A DNA stretch of 64,000 nucleotides, taken from contig NZ_CP026101.1 in assembly GCF_002902945.1 (NCBI RefSeq), positions 1,860,001 to 1,924,000 of the forward strand, given 5' to 3'. Position numbers and translations under genes: made by a program. The first letter of the stretch is position 1; each line of letters opens with the position of its first letter. Origin of the DNA: Paraburkholderia caribensis (GTDB lineage: Bacteria > Pseudomonadota > Gammaproteobacteria > Burkholderiales > Burkholderiaceae). The notes beneath the pieces were generated by a model. The model had not been told where the DNA came from. It searched no databases and saw nothing but the letters and a program-made list of their open reading frames with translations. Positions 62,369-64,000 of this stretch are shown piece after piece.

Positions 62369-63175
62369 ATGGATCTCGGGCTCAAAGACAAAGTGGTTCT
62401 GATAACAGGCGGCAGCAAGGGCATCGGACTCGCGTGCGCGCGGGCGTTCGCCATGGAAGGCGCGAAAGTCGCGATCGTGTCGCGCGATCCCGCCAACCTC
62501 GCCCGCGCCCGCGAGCAGCTTGCCAGCGAAGGGCTGCATGTCCACCTGACCCGCGCCGATCTGCACGAGCCGCATAGCGCCGCCGACGTCGTCGAGGAAG
62601 CGACGAGCGCCGTCGGCCCGATCGACATCCTGATCAACAGCGCGGGCGCCGCGCGCCGCTATGACCCCGAATCGCTCGACGCGGCAGCCTTCAAGGCGAC
62701 GATGGAAGCCAAGTACTTCCCGTATATCTATCCGCAGCAGGAAGTGCTCAGGCGCATGGCCGAACGCGTCAAGTCCGGCGCGGCGAAGGAACCGGGCACG
62801 ATCGTCAACATCATCGGCATGGGCGGCAAGATCGCGAGCGACATCCATATCGCGGGCGGCGCGGCCAACGCGGCGCTCATGCTTGCCACCGTCGGCCTCG
62901 CGCACTATTACGCGCGATATGGCATCCGCATCAACGCGATCAATCCGGGCTCGACGTTGACGGAACGTGTCGAAGAAGCATTGCAACTCGAAGCATCGCG
63001 CGAAGGAATCGAAGCCGCCGAAGCGCAGGCGCGCGGCGAGGCGCGCGTGCCGCTCGGGCGTTTCGCGAAACCGGAGGAGATAGCGGACGTTGCGCTGTTT
63101 CTGGCGAGCCGCCGCGCGAGTTACGTGACGGGCGCGATAGTCCCGATGGATGGAGGCAGCGCGCCGCTGATCTGA
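62369..63175 (+). CDS. SDR family protein lacking the YxxxK active site
   Basis: 268 residues with a Rossmann start (VVLITGGSKGIGLACARAF), NNAG-like ILINSAGAARR and a C-terminal FLASRRASYVTGAIVPMDGG typical of classical SDRs. At the catalytic position the sequence reads HIAGG (residues 160-164) instead of YxxxK, so both catalytic Tyr and Lys are missing. It may bind a nucleotide without reduction, or use another mechanism. Start ATG 62369 is preferred over GTG 62360. The stop codon is 26 nt from the convergent phosphate-transporter gene. Confidence 0.85.
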   Translation: MDLGLKDKVVLITGGSKGIGLACARAFAMEGAKVAIVSRDPANLARAREQLASEGLHVHLTRADLHEPHSAADVVEEATSAVGPIDILINSAGAARRYDPESLDAAAFKATMEAKYFPYIYPQQEVLRRMAERVKSGAAKEPGTIVNIIGMGGKIASDIHIAGGAANAALMLATVGLAHYYARYGIRINAINPGSTLTERVEEALQLEASREGIEAAEAQARGEARVPLGRFAKPEEIADVALFLASRRASYVTGAIVPMDGGSAPLI

Positions 63176-63201
63176 ACGCGGCGCGCCGTTTTTAAGCCGC
63201 T

Positions 63202-64000
63202 TTACAGGAAGCGGTGGCCGAGCCACCAGCCGGCCGCCGCGAGCGCGGCCGAAGCGGGAATCGTCAGCACCCACGCCCAGACGATATTGCCGGCGACGCC
63301 CCAGCGCACGGCGGACAGCTTCTGCGTCGCGCCGACACCGACGATCGCACCCGTGATCGTATGCGTGGTGGATACGGGAATGCCGAGGAACGACGCGATG
63401 AACAGCGTGATCGCGCCACCTGCCTCGGCGCAGAAGCCGCCGACGGGTTTGAGCTTGGTGATCTTCTGCCCCATCGTCCGCACGATGCGCCAGCCGCCGA
63501 ACAGCGTGCCCAGGCCCATCGACAGGTAGCATGCGCCGATCACCCACAGCGGCGGCGCGTCGCCTCCCGCCGACGCGTAGCCCGTCGCGATCAGCAGCAT
63601 CCAGATGATGCCGATGGTCTTCTGCGCGTCGTTGCCGCCGTGGCCAAGGCTGTACAGCCCCGCCGACACCAGTTGCAGGCGCCGGAAACGCCGGTCTACC
63701 TTGCTTGGCGGCGTGCGGAAGTAGATCCACGACACCAGCAGCATGAAGAATGAGCCAAGCACGAAGCCGAGCAGCGGCGACACGATGATGAACGTGACCG
63801 TCTTCAGCAGCCCGTCCCAGTTGAGCGCGGCCCAGCCGGATTTCGCGAGCGCCGAGCCCACCAGCCCGCCGATCAGCGCGTGCGACGAACTGGACGGGAT
63901 GCCGTAGTACCAGGTGACGATGTTCCAGCCGATCGCGCCGACCAGCGCGCCGAACACGACGTAGTGATCGACGATGCCGGGGTCGATCGTGCCCTTGCCG
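63202..64000 (-). CDS. Inorganic phosphate transporter, PiT family (partial)
   Basis: The C-terminal ~265 residues of a PiT permease; the start lies past the right edge. The two halves of the family each have a GGxxxDxxN-like motif; here SLGHGGNDAQKTIGI is visible in the second half. Membrane segments (VFGALVGAIGWNIVTWYYG, FIIVSPLLGFVLGSFFMLLV, AGGAITLFIASFLGIPVSTTHTITGAIVG) are clear. It takes up phosphate or metal phosphate with H+. It is convergent with the SDR gene. Confidence 0.93.
   Translation of the reverse strand, partial: GKGTIDPGIVDHYVVFGALVGAIGWNIVTWYYGIPSSSSHALIGGLVGSALAKSGWAALNWDGLLKTVTFIIVSPLLGFVLGSFFMLLVSWIYFRTPPSKVDRRFRRLQLVSAGLYSLGHGGNDAQKTIGIIWMLLIATGYASAGGDAPPLWVIGACYLSMGLGTLFGGWRIVRTMGQKITKLKPVGGFCAEAGGAITLFIASFLGIPVSTTHTITGAIVGVGATQKLSAVRWGVAGNIVWAWVLTIPASAALAAAGWWLGHRFL

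Overview
The window is a high-GC chromosomal segment from a member of the Burkholderiaceae. Gene content and order (surE-pcm-nlpD-rpoS next to rlmD; ffs-dnaX-ybaB-recR; trxA-rho; thrC-hom-aminotransferase; a split-arnA Ara4N operon) fit Burkholderia/Paraburkholderia best. The genus is an inference from gene order and protein sequence, not from a marker gene. Coding density is high, almost everything is housekeeping or core accessory, and no phage, plasmid, CRISPR, tRNA or rRNA locus is seen.

Layout. 1-6.6 kb (mostly minus): partial rlmD, an endonuclease/exonuclease/phosphatase gene, a 0.7-kb palindromic repeat, then the stationary-phase block surE-pcm-nlpD-rpoS-exonuclease. 6.9-12.1 kb: a quinone oxidoreductase, an ABC importer of the SsuABC/TauABC type and a class III CoA-transferase. 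12.2-16 kb: recR, ybaB, dnaX and the 4.5S SRP RNA gene. 16.4-20.4 kb (plus): trxA, rho, a MerR regulator, mtfA and type-B L31. 20.5-24.8 kb: an ArnT-like glycosyltransferase with a MATE exporter, then a MerR/carboxymuconolactone-decarboxylase pair. 24.9-34.8 kb: a bacterial alpha-2-macroglobulin with its partner PbpC, a ComEA-like protein and YidB. 34.8-41.3 kb: ClpB behind a sigma-32 promoter, NsrR divergent from a truncated haemoglobin, and moeA-moaD-moaE. 41.4-46.3 kb: a second copy of the palindromic repeat, then thrC, hom and an AlaA-like aminotransferase. 46.7-49.5 kb: a complete-looking group II intron in the leader of the aminotransferase gene. 49.8-58.1 kb: a Mth938-domain protein and the lipid A Ara4N genes arnT-arnE / arnB-arnC-arnA(FT)-arnA(DH)-arnD. 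58.1-64 kb: bcp, phoH, an NlpC/P60 lipoprotein, an atypical SDR and a partial Pit phosphate transporter.

Themes. Several blocks concern envelope integrity: NlpD, alpha-2-macroglobulin/PbpC, two ArnT-family transferases, the Arn pathway and the NlpC/P60 lipoprotein. Others concern stress: RpoS, SurE/Pcm repair, ClpB, NsrR/haemoglobin and Bcp.

The most unusual things are (1) two same-orientation copies, 40 kb apart, of a 0.7-0.8 kb element that is one large imperfect palindrome with nested perfect hairpins; (2) a group II intron that appears to sit between the promoter and the start codon of an aminotransferase gene; (3) regulatory sites readable by eye (a sigma-32 promoter, a 19-bp-spacer MerR promoter, an 11-1-11 NsrR-like dyad and a PmrA-like box before arnB); (4) -10 boxes placed 5-6 nt before start codons, suggesting leaderless mRNAs; (5) an SDR lacking the catalytic YxxxK. 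All functional calls come from reading the sequence by eye; no database search was run.
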